Of a stretch of 64,000 nucleotides of DNA, positions 63,873 through 64,000 are shown one piece after another. Both the position numbers and the translations under genes were made by a program. The DNA is taken from assembly GCF_051014685.1 (NCBI RefSeq), contig NW_027478855.1, forward strand, positions 124,001 through 188,000. The letters are read 5' to 3'. Below the pieces are notes generated by a model, which worked only from the letters and a program-made list of their open reading frames with translations, was not told the DNA's origin and made no database searches. The DNA is from Ptiloglossa arizonensis (lineage: Eukaryota; Arthropoda; Insecta; Hymenoptera; Colletidae). Every line of letters starts with the position of its first letter. Position 1 is the first letter of the stretch.

Positions 63873-64000
63873 CAGAACTGCGAAAATTTTGAGTTTCTCA
63901 AGCGTTTCTTACCTCCAAACTGCCATATCTCGCGAACGGATTGTCCAATCCGCATAATTTCTGTTGCATCTGAAAGTAGAAACTCGCCCGATTACAACGG
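63873..64000. repeat. Partial last monomer cut by the window edge
   Basis: The first 128 bases of a monomer of the GGATTGTCCAATCCGCATAA class are present, ending in TTACAACGG. The array clearly continues beyond the window, as it does on the left, where base 1 is already in the repeat. Confidence 0.95.

Larger units (their letters stand above)
1..64000. repeat. 175-bp head-to-tail satellite DNA array filling the window
   Basis: The unit beginning CAGAACTGCG recurs every 175 bases in a single orientation. Its start falls exactly on the expected phase at 10501, 14001, 17501, 21001, 28001, 31501, 35001 and 42001. It is shifted by -1, -2 and -3 after three separate 1-bp deletions, and the last unit starts at 63873. 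This gives 365 complete monomers and one partial. No inverted monomer, inserted element or unique spacer was seen. Monomers differ from each other by a few substitutions, mostly at recurrent diagnostic sites. By analogy with known eukaryotic satellites this is probably centromeric or pericentromeric heterochromatin, but the sequence alone does not prove centromere function. I do not recognise the family. Confidence 0.98.
53118..64000. repeat. Domain 6: mosaic array reusing domain 4 and 5 variants
   Basis: Monomer classes from domains 4 and 5 are mixed here. Examples are GAACAGATTCATC (about 53436, 56936, 57986, 62361), GGCCGTTATAGCTACTCG (about 53872 and 57197, a 19-monomer offset), TTTCGTGCAT (58791, 61066) and GAAATGCGAAAATTTTGAGG (58451, 63176). 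The relatives of the 174-bp monomer found here, with ACGATATGCGCAC near 58748, 61023, 62598 and 63473, keep the full TTTT. No gene is present. Confidence 0.75.

Noticed and set aside
1..64000. CRISPR array
   Set aside because: The unit is 175 bp and repeated over its full length with scattered substitutions. There are no short repeats separated by unique spacers and no cas genes.
1..64000. Ribosomal DNA, 5S, tRNA or histone tandem cluster
   Set aside because: The unit is too short for rDNA or histone clusters. It shows no 5S or tRNA internal promoter boxes or foldable tRNA shape, and no conserved coding frame.
1..64000. Transposon or retroelement insertion within the array
   Set aside because: Phase checks along the whole window leave no room for any insertion, and no terminal repeats, target-site duplications or polyA tails were seen.

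Overview
The whole window is one uninterrupted satellite DNA array. A 175-bp unit repeats head to tail on the same strand from base 1 to base 64000. Phase checks spread along the window give 365 complete monomers plus a partial 366th. Three monomers are 174 bp, each missing one T, and no other net length change was found. I see no protein-coding gene, RNA gene, transposon, CRISPR array, origin or unique sequence. The open frames that exist are by-products of the repeat.

This is the architecture of a eukaryotic centromeric or pericentromeric (possibly subtelomeric) tandem repeat: a near-nucleosomal unit, one orientation, no interruptions and nested higher-order repeats. The species cannot be named from the sequence. 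The first monomer is 44.6% GC with 12 CpG where about 8.6 are expected. That suggests a genome without strong methylation-driven CpG loss, or very recent homogenisation; it is a weak hint only.

The array divides into six domains by shared diagnostic variants, with edges set by eye: (1) 1-13125, with a recurring three-monomer signature and 2-, 3- and 10-monomer tandem duplications; (2) 13126-24119, with two 7-monomer tandem duplications; (3) 24120-34831, two nearly identical copies of about 5.29 kb at a 31-monomer offset; (4) 34832-41396, with nested 5-, 10- and 15-monomer duplications; (5) 41397-53117, an amplified block in which 13-monomer and 27-monomer units each carry the same 1-bp deletion; (6) 53118-64000, a mosaic reusing variants of domains 4 and 5 with 5-, 6- and 19-monomer offsets. 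Every duplication is an integer number of monomers, as expected from in-register unequal exchange.

Within the monomer, positions counted from the first base of the window, the visible structure is: AAAATTTT at 11-18; TCGCGA at 58-63; a 16-bp dyad at 65-80 that is a perfect palindrome in one variant class; a second A/T tract at 82-88; a well-conserved stretch at about 101-127; a minus-strand sequence partly resembling the CENP-B box at 114-130; and a variable stretch at about 128-147 that defines the monomer classes. I found no evidence of a novel gene system. The points most worth following are the dyad and the amplification history marked by the 1-bp deletion.
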